In this document: piece after piece, positions 26,888 through 35,537 of the stretch
How the letters are laid out: each line of letters starts with the position of its first letter
Position numbering within the stretch: the first letter of the stretch is position 1
NCBI RefSeq assembly: GCF_028748185.1
Contig: NZ_CP118164.1
Location: forward strand, 6,721,814-6,785,813
Direction of reading: 5' to 3'
From: Bremerella sp. P1
Lineage (GTDB): Bacteria > Planctomycetota > Planctomycetia > Pirellulales > Pirellulaceae
Length of the DNA: 64,000 nt
Position numbers and translations under genes: made by a program
Notes under the pieces: generated by a model
The model's input: the letters and a program-made list of their open reading frames with translations, nothing else
Told to the model about the DNA's origin: nothing
Databases searched by the model: none

Positions 26888-27805
26888 TCAGCGCGCATCC
26901 GCACTCTTGTCCCCTCGCCCCGATGGGGAGAGAGGACAAGATTTCCAGGGCGGACCGCGCTGGCTGGTTTCCATCGCTTCCTGTATGGTTCCCGTCGTCA
27001 CGACCTTGTCTGCGCGGACGTCATCCGGTGCCGTGGCCAAGTCTGCTGGGGCGTGTCTTTGAATCGCCTGACGCACCCGTTCCCGTCGCCGTGGTGTGAT
27101 GACCTTCTGCGTTTTGCAAACAGAAACAATCTTCCGCGGTGTGTTGCCTTGCGAAGGTTCTTCTTGCGATGGCCCTTCATCAAGCAGGTCGACGGTGTGT
27201 GACAGCGCAGCAACGACTTCCTGCTTTGCTGCGACCTCTTCGAGCAGTTGCAGGTTGAGTCGCTTCAGGCGATAGAAGAGCCACGCGTGAAGGCGAGCAC
27301 TCACGTACGTCAATGGCTCAGCGATGCGTCCGTTCGAGCGACGTGGTTTCGCGAGACGCACGAGCTTCCTCAGAAGGGAAGGCCGTTTGCGTCGCCGCTC
27401 CGCCGCAGAGGCCTGCGATGGCCGCTTCTGTTTGGGTGGGGCTTGATCGGGGAACTCGTACTGGGCGACCTTCGGGTCGATCGGTACGACCATGCCCTGG
27501 GCGAGCAAGCCGATGGGGCTGTCGCCAGGCAACCGCGATTCAGGCGACGACAGCCGCCGTTGTATCGCATCCTGCAACCTGGCCTCGGCTTGGGCCTGTT
27601 GTCGACGGATCGGTTCTTCCAGCATCGTACGAGGCCGCGTAGGCTTTTTGGCCGGCGGCTTGGCTGGCGTCTCCTGAAGCACCAGCAACACTTCGCCGCA
27701 GCAGGGGCACAATAGCCGGTTCCCATCGCGCACGGCAACCTGCGGGGCGTGGCCTGGTGAGCCAGCTCCGTGTGTTTCAGGTTGTGCAGCGTGGTGATGG
27801 GACAT
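26888..27805 (-). CDS. Basic zinc-ribbon-like protein of unknown function
   Basis: 305 residues, start with GGAGA upstream. The N-terminal half begins with His-rich sequence and has one CPCCGEVLLVLQE knuckle at ~34-44, only half of a zinc ribbon. The middle is basic and proline-rich (KPPAKKPTRPR, PPKQKRPSQASAAERRRKRPSLLRKL), then come an amphipathic helix region (ARLHAWLFYRLKRLNLQLLEEVAAKQEV) and another basic stretch. The last residues (CPLSPSGRGDKSADAR) are encoded by an inverted repeat (26906-26940), so the original 3' end may have been replaced by a repeat insertion. Function unknown, possibly nucleic-acid binding. Confidence 0.6.
   Translation of the reverse strand: MSHHHAAQPETHGAGSPGHAPQVAVRDGNRLLCPCCGEVLLVLQETPAKPPAKKPTRPRTMLEEPIRRQQAQAEARLQDAIQRRLSSPESRLPGDSPIGLLAQGMVVPIDPKVAQYEFPDQAPPKQKRPSQASAAERRRKRPSLLRKLVRLAKPRRSNGRIAEPLTYVSARLHAWLFYRLKRLNLQLLEEVAAKQEVVAALSHTVDLLDEGPSQEEPSQGNTPRKIVSVCKTQKVITPRRRERVRQAIQRHAPADLATAPDDVRADKVVTTGTIQEAMETSQRGPPWKSCPLSPSGRGDKSADAR
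26906..26940. repeat. Hairpin repeat inside a gene's 3' end
   Basis: CTTGTCC...CCCC and GGGG...GGACAAG pair around a GAT loop. The type CCCTCGCCCC/GGGGAGAGGG is similar to the stretch at 38186-38222 (CCCTCACCCTAGCCCTCT with GAGAGGG), suggesting a second dispersed hairpin family. Confidence 0.55.
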
Positions 27806-28364
27806 CGTGAAAACTCTCCGTCGGTTAAATCGTGTGCCACTGCCGCCCTCGGCAGTGGGAAGTTAGCAGGAGCTTATCCATCCCCAGTTGACCTTAAGAG
27901 CACTGGCGAGAGGCCAGAGGCATGCCGAGATTGGGATGGAGACTGCAAAGCATGCCCCCGAATTCGAGGACATGCCTTAGGTATACCAGCCTGTCGGTGC
28001 GGAAAGATAGTGCGCGCGGAATTTTGCTGCTGCGGCGAGACAAGTCGCATGATAACGCACTGCACAACTTCACCAGGCGTTGATTGGCTCCTGGGGGTTG
28101 TTCTAGCTATACCGGAAGGTGGGGTTAGTCCCGTGGCAGCGGTTGTCGGTGCTGGCAACATTCTGTTTATCGCGCCCCCCTCGAAAGCACGATGCCAGAG
28201 AACACGATTCTACCTGTTATGCCCGCTAGCACACCCGTGCCGCTAGCAACGCATGAGCGGGACGAATCGCCTGGTCCGTGTGGAACCTGGGCCGTTTAAC
28301 GAAGCATCCCTTCTGAGCATGGAAAAGCTCACCGGTTGTGGCGGTGGCTGAAAGGAATTCAGAA
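27806..28364. other. Intergenic region with repeat remnants
   Basis: About 560 bases between divergent genes. It holds a third inverted pair of the GTGCCACTG hairpin repeat (27832-27925). The rest (27930-28330) has no convincing gene; the promoter of the beta-barrel operon should lie in 28200-28350. Confidence 0.5.
27832..27925. repeat. REPIN-like pair, second arm degenerate
   Basis: 27832-27858 is identical to the element at 19263 over the hairpin CACTGCCG/CGGCAGTG. The inverted partner at 27901-27925 (CACTGGCGAGAGGCCAGAGG then CATGC) is diverged, carrying the GGCC loop type. Confidence 0.75.
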
Positions 28365-29504
28365 ATGAAAGTGCGTCACCTCCTTGTCGCGATGATTGCC
28401 TGGTTCATGGCGACATCCGTGCTGTTTGCCCAAGCGGATAATATCTTCCGTCCGGTCTATCTCGCCCAGGACCCGGTACTGGCGCCGATGTCGTTCGAGA
28501 AGCTCGACAACCTGACGACAGCCGAGCACTACCCGGTGGCCGCCAGCAGCGCGGCGTGTGGTCCGGCTTGTGGTTACTGCCGTGCCGGCTGGCGACTAGG
28601 GGTGGAAGCGACTTTCCTTGCCCCGATGGGCGGCAACCAGGCGGGTTGGACCTTCGACAACGTTACGACTTCGATCACCGATAGCTTTTCGACCGATGCC
28701 CACGGGATTGACGGGCTCGTTCCGGCCCCACGCCTGTGGGCCGCTTACGTCTGCGACAACGGCTGGGGCGTGCAATTTCGTTACTGGGAACTGAACACCA
28801 GCTCGAATTACGCGGACCCATACTTTCTGTCGGGCGATACCTTCGGTTTTGCCTCTGGCACGAATCTGGAAATGTTCGCGCTGGACCTGGAATTGGTCAA
28901 AGAGTTTTGCGTAGGTGACTGGAACATGGTCGGTACGTTCGGCTATCGACATGCTCAGCGCGACACGAATGAAACGATTGCTTTCAACGGTGCCATTGCC
29001 CGCCCAGGCGGCCTTGGCGGCGGGACCGATATCTTCGCCGGTACGGCTTCGGGGATTGCCGTGTTTGAAGGAGATGGCCTGACGTTCTCGCTTTCCGGTT
29101 ACCGCTGTGCGGACTGCTGCTGCGGGCTGCAATGGTTCTGGAACGCTCGCGGCTCGGTGTTGTTCGGCGATACGTATGCCGGGGCGCTAACGCATGCCCA
29201 ACTGATCAGCCCTGGCGGTGATGCCAACAACACTAACGGCGGCTACGCCGGCGACAGCGATACGATCTTTGTCGCCGAGTTCCAGCTGGGTGCCCAGTGG
29301 AGCACGGCGGTCAAGTGCATGGGTGGCCGATTCTTTGCTCGTGGTGCGTTTGAATACCAGCACTGGGGCGAAATGGGAGCGGCGGCCGGTGCCTCATCGA
29401 CCGCGGGCGAATTGAACGTGGGCGAGCTGACCATGAACGCATTGGCTCCGTCCGATTCGCTCGACCTGGTCGGTTTCGCCATCTCGGCGGGAATCGTTTG
29501 GTAA
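28365..29504 (+). CDS. Outer-membrane beta-barrel protein, Cys-containing
   Basis: The start is at ATG 28365 with GAAAGGA before it and a signal peptide after it (KVRHLLVAMIAWFMATSVLFAQ). About 360 mature residues are rich in alternating aromatic/polar strands (WRLGVEATFLAP, WGVQFRYWELNT, MVGTFGYRHAQRD, FAEFQLGAQWST) and the end FAISAGIVW has a terminal aromatic residue, as in outer-membrane barrels. It resembles planctomycete Lpg1974-type pore-forming proteins. Two Cys clusters (CGPACGYC at the mature N-terminus; CADCCCG mid-protein) are unusual for a barrel. It heads a run with a second barrel and a C39 peptidase and may be a partner porin. Confidence 0.75.
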   Translation: MKVRHLLVAMIAWFMATSVLFAQADNIFRPVYLAQDPVLAPMSFEKLDNLTTAEHYPVAASSAACGPACGYCRAGWRLGVEATFLAPMGGNQAGWTFDNVTTSITDSFSTDAHGIDGLVPAPRLWAAYVCDNGWGVQFRYWELNTSSNYADPYFLSGDTFGFASGTNLEMFALDLELVKEFCVGDWNMVGTFGYRHAQRDTNETIAFNGAIARPGGLGGGTDIFAGTASGIAVFEGDGLTFSLSGYRCADCCCGLQWFWNARGSVLFGDTYAGALTHAQLISPGGDANNTNGGYAGDSDTIFVAEFQLGAQWSTAVKCMGGRFFARGAFEYQHWGEMGAAAGASSTAGELNVGELTMNALAPSDSLDLVGFAISAGIVW

Positions 29505-29582
29505 CGCGGCACACTCGGCACACACAAGGTTCCAACCATGGAAGTTTCAAAGCCTGCAAAGCTCGCTTCCCGAAGGATCGAA

Positions 29583-30758
29583 ATGATGATGCGAACAAAC
29601 ACAACACGCCGCCGGCACAACTGGCTTGCCGATTGCCTTCGCTTGGCGATGATCGCAGGAGCCATCGTGCTCTGCGGGCAGGGTGGCTTTGCTGACGCGC
29701 AGTGGGAATATGGTTCGTCCAACAGTTTCCGCATCGACGAACCGCTGTTCGTTGCGTCCGACTTCGAGGATACGTCGCTCGTCTGGCGTTACGGCAACGC
29801 CTCGATCATGCCGGTTACCGCCATGCAGGAAGAGCCCAATCCACTGCCGCCACCGATGCCGCTGATTCCCGAAAACGGCAAGGTCGAACTGGTCGATCCG
29901 CCAGTGAGTCGTGACCAGGAATATGGCGAGCCGCTGGAAGACTTCAACGTTCAGTTTTTGCGGACGTCGAGCGTTCTGCTGGATCCGGGCCAGTGGCAGA
30001 TGGATGTCGGACTGGTGTATGCCAAAGCCGACTACGATTTCCCGATCTCGCTGACTCCGTCTGGCGTTGCTCGGGCCGACTTGAAACGTCGCTCGTTGTT
30101 CGTACCGTTCGCGCTAAGGTACGGTCTGACCGATCGCATTCAACTTTCGGGTAGCCTGCCAATCGGCTGGGCGCATCAGGAGTTCTCATCGCTGGGCCTG
30201 TTCGACCAAAACACCGACAACGGTGGCATCGGCGACCTGGAACTGGGCGTGAACCTGTTGTGTCGCGAAGGTTGCTACGGCTACTCGCCGGACGTCATCC
30301 TCAGCTTTGGTTTGACGGCCCCGACCGGCGATGCCGAGTACGCCATCAACGGGCTGACCCAGGCCACGCTGGCCAACGGCGTGTGGGCACCTTCAGTCCA
30401 GCTGCTGATGATTCAGCGTTATGATCCGATCATTTACTTTTATGGCTGCGGATATCGCTACCAGGCCAAGCGCCAGTTCAACGATCAGGACGTCTTCTAC
30501 GGTCACCAGTTTACGTACAACTTTGGCGTTGGCTTCGCCGTCAACGATCGCATCACGCTGAGCACCGCGTTCCTGGGTCTCTATCAAACGGAAACTCAGG
30601 TCGATGGTCTGGGAGTGCCGGGCTCGATGCGGGAACTGCTGCGGCTTCGTTTCGCTGCGACCACCTATCGCTGCGGTCGCATCATCGAACCATTTGCCGA
30701 AATCGGGATGACCGAAGACGCCGCGGACTCGGTGGTCGGTATCGTCTGGACGATGTAA
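29583..30758 (+). CDS. Outer-membrane beta-barrel transporter (phenol MetA-like family)
   Basis: ATG 29583 is preceded by AAGGAT; the frame is open to 29538. A basic N-terminus is followed by a signal-like segment (LRLAMIAGAIVLCGQGGFADA), then a Pro-rich periplasmic segment (PLPPPMPLIPENGKVELVDPP) and a barrel that begins FLRTSSVLLDPGQWQMDVGLVYAKADYDF, the pattern of the PF13557 family. Later strands include LRYGLTDRIQLSGSLPIGW and GGIGDLELGVNLL. The last residues VVGIVWTM fit a barrel end. It ends 21 bases before the C39 peptidase start, so the two are translated from one message. A similar pairing of a C39 peptidase with an outer-membrane barrel is known from the Fap amyloid operon (FapD and FapF). 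Confidence 0.8.
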   Translation: MMMRTNTTRRRHNWLADCLRLAMIAGAIVLCGQGGFADAQWEYGSSNSFRIDEPLFVASDFEDTSLVWRYGNASIMPVTAMQEEPNPLPPPMPLIPENGKVELVDPPVSRDQEYGEPLEDFNVQFLRTSSVLLDPGQWQMDVGLVYAKADYDFPISLTPSGVARADLKRRSLFVPFALRYGLTDRIQLSGSLPIGWAHQEFSSLGLFDQNTDNGGIGDLELGVNLLCREGCYGYSPDVILSFGLTAPTGDAEYAINGLTQATLANGVWAPSVQLLMIQRYDPIIYFYGCGYRYQAKRQFNDQDVFYGHQFTYNFGVGFAVNDRITLSTAFLGLYQTETQVDGLGVPGSMRELLRLRFAATTYRCGRIIEPFAEIGMTEDAADSVVGIVWTM

Positions 30759-30779
30759 CACCACCAGGGAGAAGCTCCT

Positions 30780-31511
30780 TTGAGTAGCCCAAGGATCAAA
30801 TCACTGATTGTGCCGGTCATTGCCATCGGTGTTGTCGTGGCGGCAGCTGCGACGGCCTCGGCTCAGACCCGGTCCCAGTTTGGGCCACCGGTACGGACGC
30901 GCGACCATAACATTCAGGCCTATGCCCGCACGTGGACCGCGATCCGCGACCAGAACATCGTCAAGCAGCAGCGTGACTATTCGTGTGGTGCCGCTGCGTT
31001 GGCAACCCTCTGTCGTTATTACTGGGGCGACCCAGTCACCGAGAACCAGGTGCTGGGCGTCATCGAGAAACAACTCACGAGGGAAGAACTGCAGGAACGT
31101 TTTCAGAACGGGCTGGCCATTTCCGACTTGCGTTTGACGGCGGTAAGGCTCGGTTATCTTTCGACGATCGGTCGCTTGAGCATGGAAGAACTGACCGATG
31201 TGAAGGTTCCGCTGATCGTGGCGATTCGCTTGGAGCAAACCAACCACTTTGTCGTGCTGCGGGGCATGGCCAACGGCTGGGTGTTTTTAGCGGACCCAGC
31301 CCGGGGCAACTTGCGGATTCCGCAATTCGAGTTCGAGCGAATTTGGATCGAAAACGCGGTGCTAGTTGTGGCGAAGAAGGGGAAGGCGAAGTCGGATGTC
31401 TCGCAATTGGGAGTGCGACACGAAGAGATGGCCCGCGGTTGGGTCGATGATCAGATCATCCGCACCTTCCCCGAGAAACCATTCCGGGTACCGTTTCCCG
31501 CCTTTCCGTAG
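30780..31511 (+). CDS. Periplasmic C39-family cysteine peptidase
   Basis: 243 residues, TTG start with GGAGAAG upstream. Signal peptide (residues ~8-28, LIVPVIAIGVVVAAAATASAQ). Peptidase C39 signature: Gln64 and Cys69 in QQRDYSCGAAALATLC, His156 in TNHFVVLRG and Asp172 in LADPARG. There is no ABC-transporter domain, so this is a free exported peptidase of the FapD type rather than a bacteriocin transporter. It shares a transcript with the two barrels and faces a convergent gene for a small Gly/Tyr-rich secreted protein with a leader-like motif, which is the obvious candidate substrate. The C-terminal 45 residues extend past the domain. Confidence 0.88.
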   Translation: MSSPRIKSLIVPVIAIGVVVAAAATASAQTRSQFGPPVRTRDHNIQAYARTWTAIRDQNIVKQQRDYSCGAAALATLCRYYWGDPVTENQVLGVIEKQLTREELQERFQNGLAISDLRLTAVRLGYLSTIGRLSMEELTDVKVPLIVAIRLEQTNHFVVLRGMANGWVFLADPARGNLRIPQFEFERIWIENAVLVVAKKGKAKSDVSQLGVRHEEMARGWVDDQIIRTFPEKPFRVPFPAFP

Positions 31512-31537
31512 TCCTTGGCGAGAACAGCAAGAAAGAG

Positions 31538-31576
31538 AAAACGGCCGCGTCGAGAGGTTTCGACGCGGCCGTTTTT
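31538..31576. terminator. Bidirectional rho-independent terminator
   Basis: A 16-bp perfect stem (AAAACGGCCGCGTCGA at 31538-31553 with 31560-31575) has a 6-nt spacer and A and T tracts on either side. It lies between the convergent C39 peptidase and small secreted protein genes and can terminate both. Confidence 0.95.
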
Positions 31577-31597
31577 GTTGGCTTGAAAGTGGTTCGC

Positions 31598-32005
31598 TTA
31601 TTTGCCAGCGAATGCCCACGAATAACCGGTGGCGTAGGTGCCGACGCTGACGGACTTTCCGCCGAAGACATAACCGCCTGGACCGTAGTAGGTCTTGTTG
31701 TAGACCAGACCGGTTTGGCTGCTGTTACCACCAGCGGCGAAGTCATAACCAGGACCGAAGTCACCGGCGGCGTAAACGGTGGTCTGGGTGCTACCCAAGA
31801 AGCGGGAAGTGCCGTAGCCGAAAGCGATGGCGAACGTACCACGTACGTTCTTGCCTTCTTCGTCGCTCATGACGCTCAGCCCTGAGAGGCCCATCGAAGC
31901 CAGCGTAGCTTGATCGACGTTACCGTTTGGGTCAGCGGCACGAACGTCCGAAACCAAAGCAAAAGAAGTGAAAGCTACCGCCAAGAGACATGCCAAAGAT
32001 TTCAT
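31598..32005 (-). CDS. Small secreted Gly/Tyr-rich protein, possible C39 substrate
   Basis: 135 residues, ATG with GGAGA seven bases upstream. A Sec signal (residues 1-24, ending VRAAD) is followed by a leader-like stretch at ~35-56, LASMGLSGLSVMSDEEGKNV then RG, reminiscent of the LSDEEL...GG leaders cut by C39 peptidases, though it ends in RG rather than GG. The remaining 79 residues contain 17 Gly and many Tyr, Ser, Asn and Phe in an alternating pattern (AFGYGTSRF, YDFAAGGNSSQTG, YYGPGGYVFGG), the composition of fibre or amyloid subunits. No Cys in the mature part. Pairing with the neighbouring peptidase is an inference from motif and position. Confidence 0.75.
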   Translation of the reverse strand: MKSLACLLAVAFTSFALVSDVRAADPNGNVDQATLASMGLSGLSVMSDEEGKNVRGTFAIAFGYGTSRFLGSTQTTVYAAGDFGPGYDFAAGGNSSQTGLVYNKTYYGPGGYVFGGKSVSVGTYATGYSWAFAGK

Positions 32006-32530
32006 CGAGATTCTCCATCGAAACGAATTGAGGCAGATTCAGGCACGATCCCACCGTTTGAGACCCCCCCTGAGTGACTGAAAAAGTTCTGCAATAGTCC
32101 CGATTGTAATTACGGGTATACATATCCCGATGAGTGAAAATGGAGCATTTACCCAGATTTTGGGGATTGCAAAGAAGTTAACGGCGGGGGAAGAAAGCGC
32201 CGCGCAACGAGACTAACTACCACCTAAAAACGCGTGGCATGTCGTGATCAGCACACGACTTAGGTCGCTTAATTCCGGACCGAAAAGGAAGAAATCGGTC
32301 GCCGAAAGCCGCAGGCGGAAGCAACTCGGCCGCCGCGTTAAGTCTTAGAGTAATTGCCAGCCGGCGTATCTCAAGAGTCGGCTGCCGAAAATTCGGTTCG
32401 TCCCACCAGGCCCCAAGGAAGTATTAGGAAGACTGATAGACGTAGGCGATGGATTCGTCCTTCCCTGGTCCCTTGATCGAGCACCACGTCCCAGGCCCGG
32501 TCTGCTTTCGAACTCTCGCTGAAAACCGGA
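32006..32530. other. Intergenic region, nothing recognised
   Basis: About 525 bases. The AT-rich part at 32085-32180 probably holds the promoter of the small secreted protein gene. The rest shows no coding character or repeat that I can identify. Confidence 0.45.
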
Positions 32531-33073
32531 TCACCTCGGTTCAAAATCAGAAATCTCTTCCAGCGGGCGGACCGCACGACGGACGGCGTGACCGTGTGCC
32601 GCGATCTCGTCCATGATTCGCTTGATCGTCGATTTTGTTTCCTGCGTCCAAGGCATCAGGTCGACATCGATCGCTCCGCCAGCGATGTTCGAATGGGGCT
32701 CTTCAAGATGCGCGTAGAGCGTATGCGATGCTCCCGCACCGCCACGATGGACGCACTCGAAATGAGCTACGCAATCCAAAGGGATATCCAAGAGCAGTTC
32801 GTCCTCGCCTACCGTGCCGGTTTTGACTCGTCGAGTGGAGAACGATATCTCAAGATAATTCGGAGGGCTGTTCCAGACCTGTTGGCACCAGTAAACAAAG
32901 ACAGCTCCGAAAGCCGCGGCAACGAGTGACGTAAGGAGACCATGTTCGCTCATTACGTACAGAACCAACGTGACCTTGGTCATGAGCAGAGCCAAAAGCA
33001 AAAGAAACATCACGCCGCCCAGCCCAAGACCTCGCTCAAACCGAACGTCGTTCAGGGTCGATGTAATCTTCAA
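32531..33073 (-). CDS. Membrane protein of unknown function, two helices
   Basis: 180 residues. Two adjacent transmembrane segments (GGVMFLLLLALLMTKVTLVLYV, ~20-40; LLTSLVAAAFGAVFVYWC, ~46-63) are followed by a soluble domain with beta-strands (LEISFSTRRVKTG, LLLDIPLDCVAHFECVH, HTLYAHLEEP) that may resemble a PH-like domain, and a helical end. No family is recognised. The next gene on the strand (33140) ends 67 bases upstream and encodes another small-domain membrane protein. Confidence 0.65.
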   Translation of the reverse strand: MKITSTLNDVRFERGLGLGGVMFLLLLALLMTKVTLVLYVMSEHGLLTSLVAAAFGAVFVYWCQQVWNSPPNYLEISFSTRRVKTGTVGEDELLLDIPLDCVAHFECVHRGGAGASHTLYAHLEEPHSNIAGGAIDVDLMPWTQETKSTIKRIMDEIAAHGHAVRRAVRPLEEISDFEPR

Positions 33074-33139
33074 CGGAGAATGCTCCAGTCCTACCGTCTT
33101 TGCACGAAATGAATTCGCTGTGTGCTACGCTACCCATCT

Positions 33140-34213
33140 CTATAGATACGTCCACCCGCACTTGGGGCACTTCGTCTGTGACTGCATGACCTCTCCACAG
33201 GCAAGACATCGGTCGAGTTCGTCACTTTGTTCGTCTGATTCCAACTCATCCAGTTCGTTGACCGACTGAGATTCTTCTCCATTCTTCTCGGCTGGCGACG
33301 CCGGAGATAATTCCTTGGCCTGGTTCCGTGTGGCTCGTAGCCCAACAAGCCCACCCAATCCACTACCCAATGCGCCAGCGCACATCGCACTAATCACGAC
33401 CCAAAGCGCATCCCCCTCGAATGCGCGACTCGGACCGAGGAGGAAAAGGAGCGGCAATGCCGATAGGATGGCTCCGGCTACGGCGCTCGTGATAGGGTGC
33501 GCCAAACTTCCTGCAAAGGCGCCCAAAAAGCCGCCGACAATCGTGATCGGTATACTCAGGATGACACCGTACGCAACACTTAATTCCGAAGGAGAGAACG
33601 ACGACTCCAACAGCATCAGCAACCAAAACACGCCGAGTTGGCTTACAGCACAAGCAACCCCGCCTACGTAGGAGCCACTCCACGGTTTCACGGACGAGTC
33701 GGAACGCTGATCGTCAGATGCCTCTTCAAGATCCGTATACCTGGACGCAATCAGCGCATATGAAGGATTCCGAGGGTCGATAATTAAGGTGACTTCTTCC
33801 CCATCATCGAGAGAGTCGTCTCTCCAAATCGTATTCTTGTTGCGGTAGGTTCTTCCATCGTATTCGTATTCAAAGTCGTACTTCTTTGGATCACTGCCAA
33901 CAAGACGCTGTTTCAATTCCGACACGTCGACGGTGATCACGCGTCCCTTGACCTGGTTACCGATGGCGATCACGCGTTTGATTCGGGAGACTCTTCTTAA
34001 GAAGAACCCTACCCACACCAACGTCAGGAGACTGCCGATGCCGATCATCTTTAAGTTCGTGGTGGAGGAATACTCCGTCGGCTGCCGGTAGCCAATTTCG
34101 CCAAAAATATTGCCATAGACGACCGTAAACCACCACAATCCCAAGAACCCCAGCAAGATGGGATAGCCTGGCTCACTTAGCAGGATTCGCAGGGTTGAAG
34201 TTTTTCGGTTCAA
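33140..34213 (-). CDS. Membrane protein with DUF3592-like domain and C-terminal zinc ribbon
   Basis: The start is uncertain: TTG 34213 has AAGG eight bases before it and avoids most overlap-like sequence; a longer frame reaches 34372 but would read through the end of the beta-lactamase-like gene. Two N-terminal helices (YPILLGFLGLWWFTVVYG; MIGIGSLLTLVWVGFFL) flank a DUF3592-like soluble domain (VKGRVITVDVS...YDFEYEYDGRTYRN...GEEVTLIIDPRNP). Three to four further helices follow (~200-320), then an acidic linker (NELDELESDEQSDELD) and a zinc ribbon CLACGE...CPKCGW at the C-terminus. Function unknown. Confidence 0.7.
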   Translation of the reverse strand: MNRKTSTLRILLSEPGYPILLGFLGLWWFTVVYGNIFGEIGYRQPTEYSSTTNLKMIGIGSLLTLVWVGFFLRRVSRIKRVIAIGNQVKGRVITVDVSELKQRLVGSDPKKYDFEYEYDGRTYRNKNTIWRDDSLDDGEEVTLIIDPRNPSYALIASRYTDLEEASDDQRSDSSVKPWSGSYVGGVACAVSQLGVFWLLMLLESSFSPSELSVAYGVILSIPITIVGGFLGAFAGSLAHPITSAVAGAILSALPLLFLLGPSRAFEGDALWVVISAMCAGALGSGLGGLVGLRATRNQAKELSPASPAEKNGEESQSVNELDELESDEQSDELDRCLACGEVMQSQTKCPKCGWTYL

Positions 34214-34284
34214 CGATCTTGCCTTGCTTGTGGAAACACTACGGGACGCAGGGCCTTGGGATCTTTCGTGTGCCACTGGGCCGA

Positions 34285-35379
34285 TCAACCTCGCGCGGCG
34301 ATCGGGGCCGAGGCCAATTCCCGGGGATGAGGATCTACCGCGCGGGCTGGTAGCGAAGTCAGCACGACGCAAATGGTCTCGGTGGCAGGGTCAGCCCAGG
34401 CCAACGTTCCGGTCGAGCCGGTATGGCCGAACGTTTCTTCTGAACAGCCGTCGCCTCCCAGTTGCGCGCCCACGTCAAACCCAATGCCGCGCGGCTTGAT
34501 GCCGGCCGGGTTCTGGTTCGAGCGCACCATCCTGGCGGTCTCTGGCTTGAGTACCGTTCCATTCAGAAAAAGGTACTCCGCCAGGAACTTCGCCACGTCA
34601 GGTGCCGAGCAATGGGTCGTTCCCCAAGGGGCACCCAGCTTGCGCCAGTAGAGGCTGTTCCAATCCCAGTTCTTGGCCGTCGGATCGCCGCTGCCTGCCT
34701 CCGGTGCGGCGAACTCGGTTTGGGCAGGCACCATGTCGTCGAGCGAGAATCGCCCCAGCCCTTGAGCCGAGTGTTCCATTTTCAGCGGCTTAAACACGGT
34801 CTCTTGAACCAGCGAAAGGATATCCTGGCCGGTCAGCAGCTCCGCGACGTGGGTCGCCAGCAGAATGCCCATGCTTGAGTATTGGTAGCGGGAGCCTGGC
34901 TTGAACGAAAGGGGCGCTTGCTGCGCGGTCTCGACGAACCTGGCAAGCTCCGCGTGGCTGCGACGCAGCTCGGCGTTGTTGGCCAGTTGATCCGGCAGCC
35001 CCGAGGTATGCGTCAGGATGTGACGCAGCGTGACGTTCTCTTTCCCTTGGCCGGTGAATTTCGGCAGGTACTTGCGCAACTTGTCGTCGAGCTTGAATTC
35101 ATTTTGATCGTACAGCCGCATCAGCGCGGTGACGCAAATCGGCTTCGAGATCGATCCTAGCAGGAACATCGAATCGGTCGTCGTGCCATCGCCATACGCG
35201 CGTGTTACGGCGTTTCCCTTTTTCAGGACATGCAGCGTCGCCGACTTCACCTGACCACTGGCGGTTGCCTGCTGTAGTACCTTGTCCGCTTGATCCAAAC
35301 CACTGGGCTGGTCCGCCGCGCAGACTCGTGTGCTTAATCCCACGGCAAGACTCCCTAAAAGAAAGTGACGACGATACAT
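34285..35379 (-). CDS. Serine hydrolase, class C beta-lactamase/PBP4* fold
   Basis: ATG 35379, preceded by AAGGG, opens MYRRHFLLGSLAVGLSTRVCAAD, an export signal with an RR pair. The protein has 364 residues. Beta-lactamase family motifs: SISK (Ser76, Lys79), Tyr167 in YQYSS (the YxN position has Ser instead of Asn), and HTGSTGT near the end in place of KTG. Typical parts are LLGSISKPICVTALMRLYD, LRHILTHTSGLPD and GIGFDVGAQLGG. Such proteins are esterases or D-aminopeptidases more often than antibiotic-hydrolysing enzymes. It stands alone. Confidence 0.9.
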   Translation of the reverse strand: MYRRHFLLGSLAVGLSTRVCAADQPSGLDQADKVLQQATASGQVKSATLHVLKKGNAVTRAYGDGTTTDSMFLLGSISKPICVTALMRLYDQNEFKLDDKLRKYLPKFTGQGKENVTLRHILTHTSGLPDQLANNAELRRSHAELARFVETAQQAPLSFKPGSRYQYSSMGILLATHVAELLTGQDILSLVQETVFKPLKMEHSAQGLGRFSLDDMVPAQTEFAAPEAGSGDPTAKNWDWNSLYWRKLGAPWGTTHCSAPDVAKFLAEYLFLNGTVLKPETARMVRSNQNPAGIKPRGIGFDVGAQLGGDGCSEETFGHTGSTGTLAWADPATETICVVLTSLPARAVDPHPRELASAPIAARG

Positions 35380-35537
35380 AAGGCAGGCCCTTTTAAAAGG
35401 GAACAGGAGAGACCGGAATCGGTCGAAAGGGGAGGGGACAGGCAAGTTCTACCATCCCAATAGCCGGGCTGCAATTCAGTAGAGTGCTATTCGGGGAGAC
35501 TCAAGTCGCCAAGACATCCGCCTCTATTTCCTTTCGT

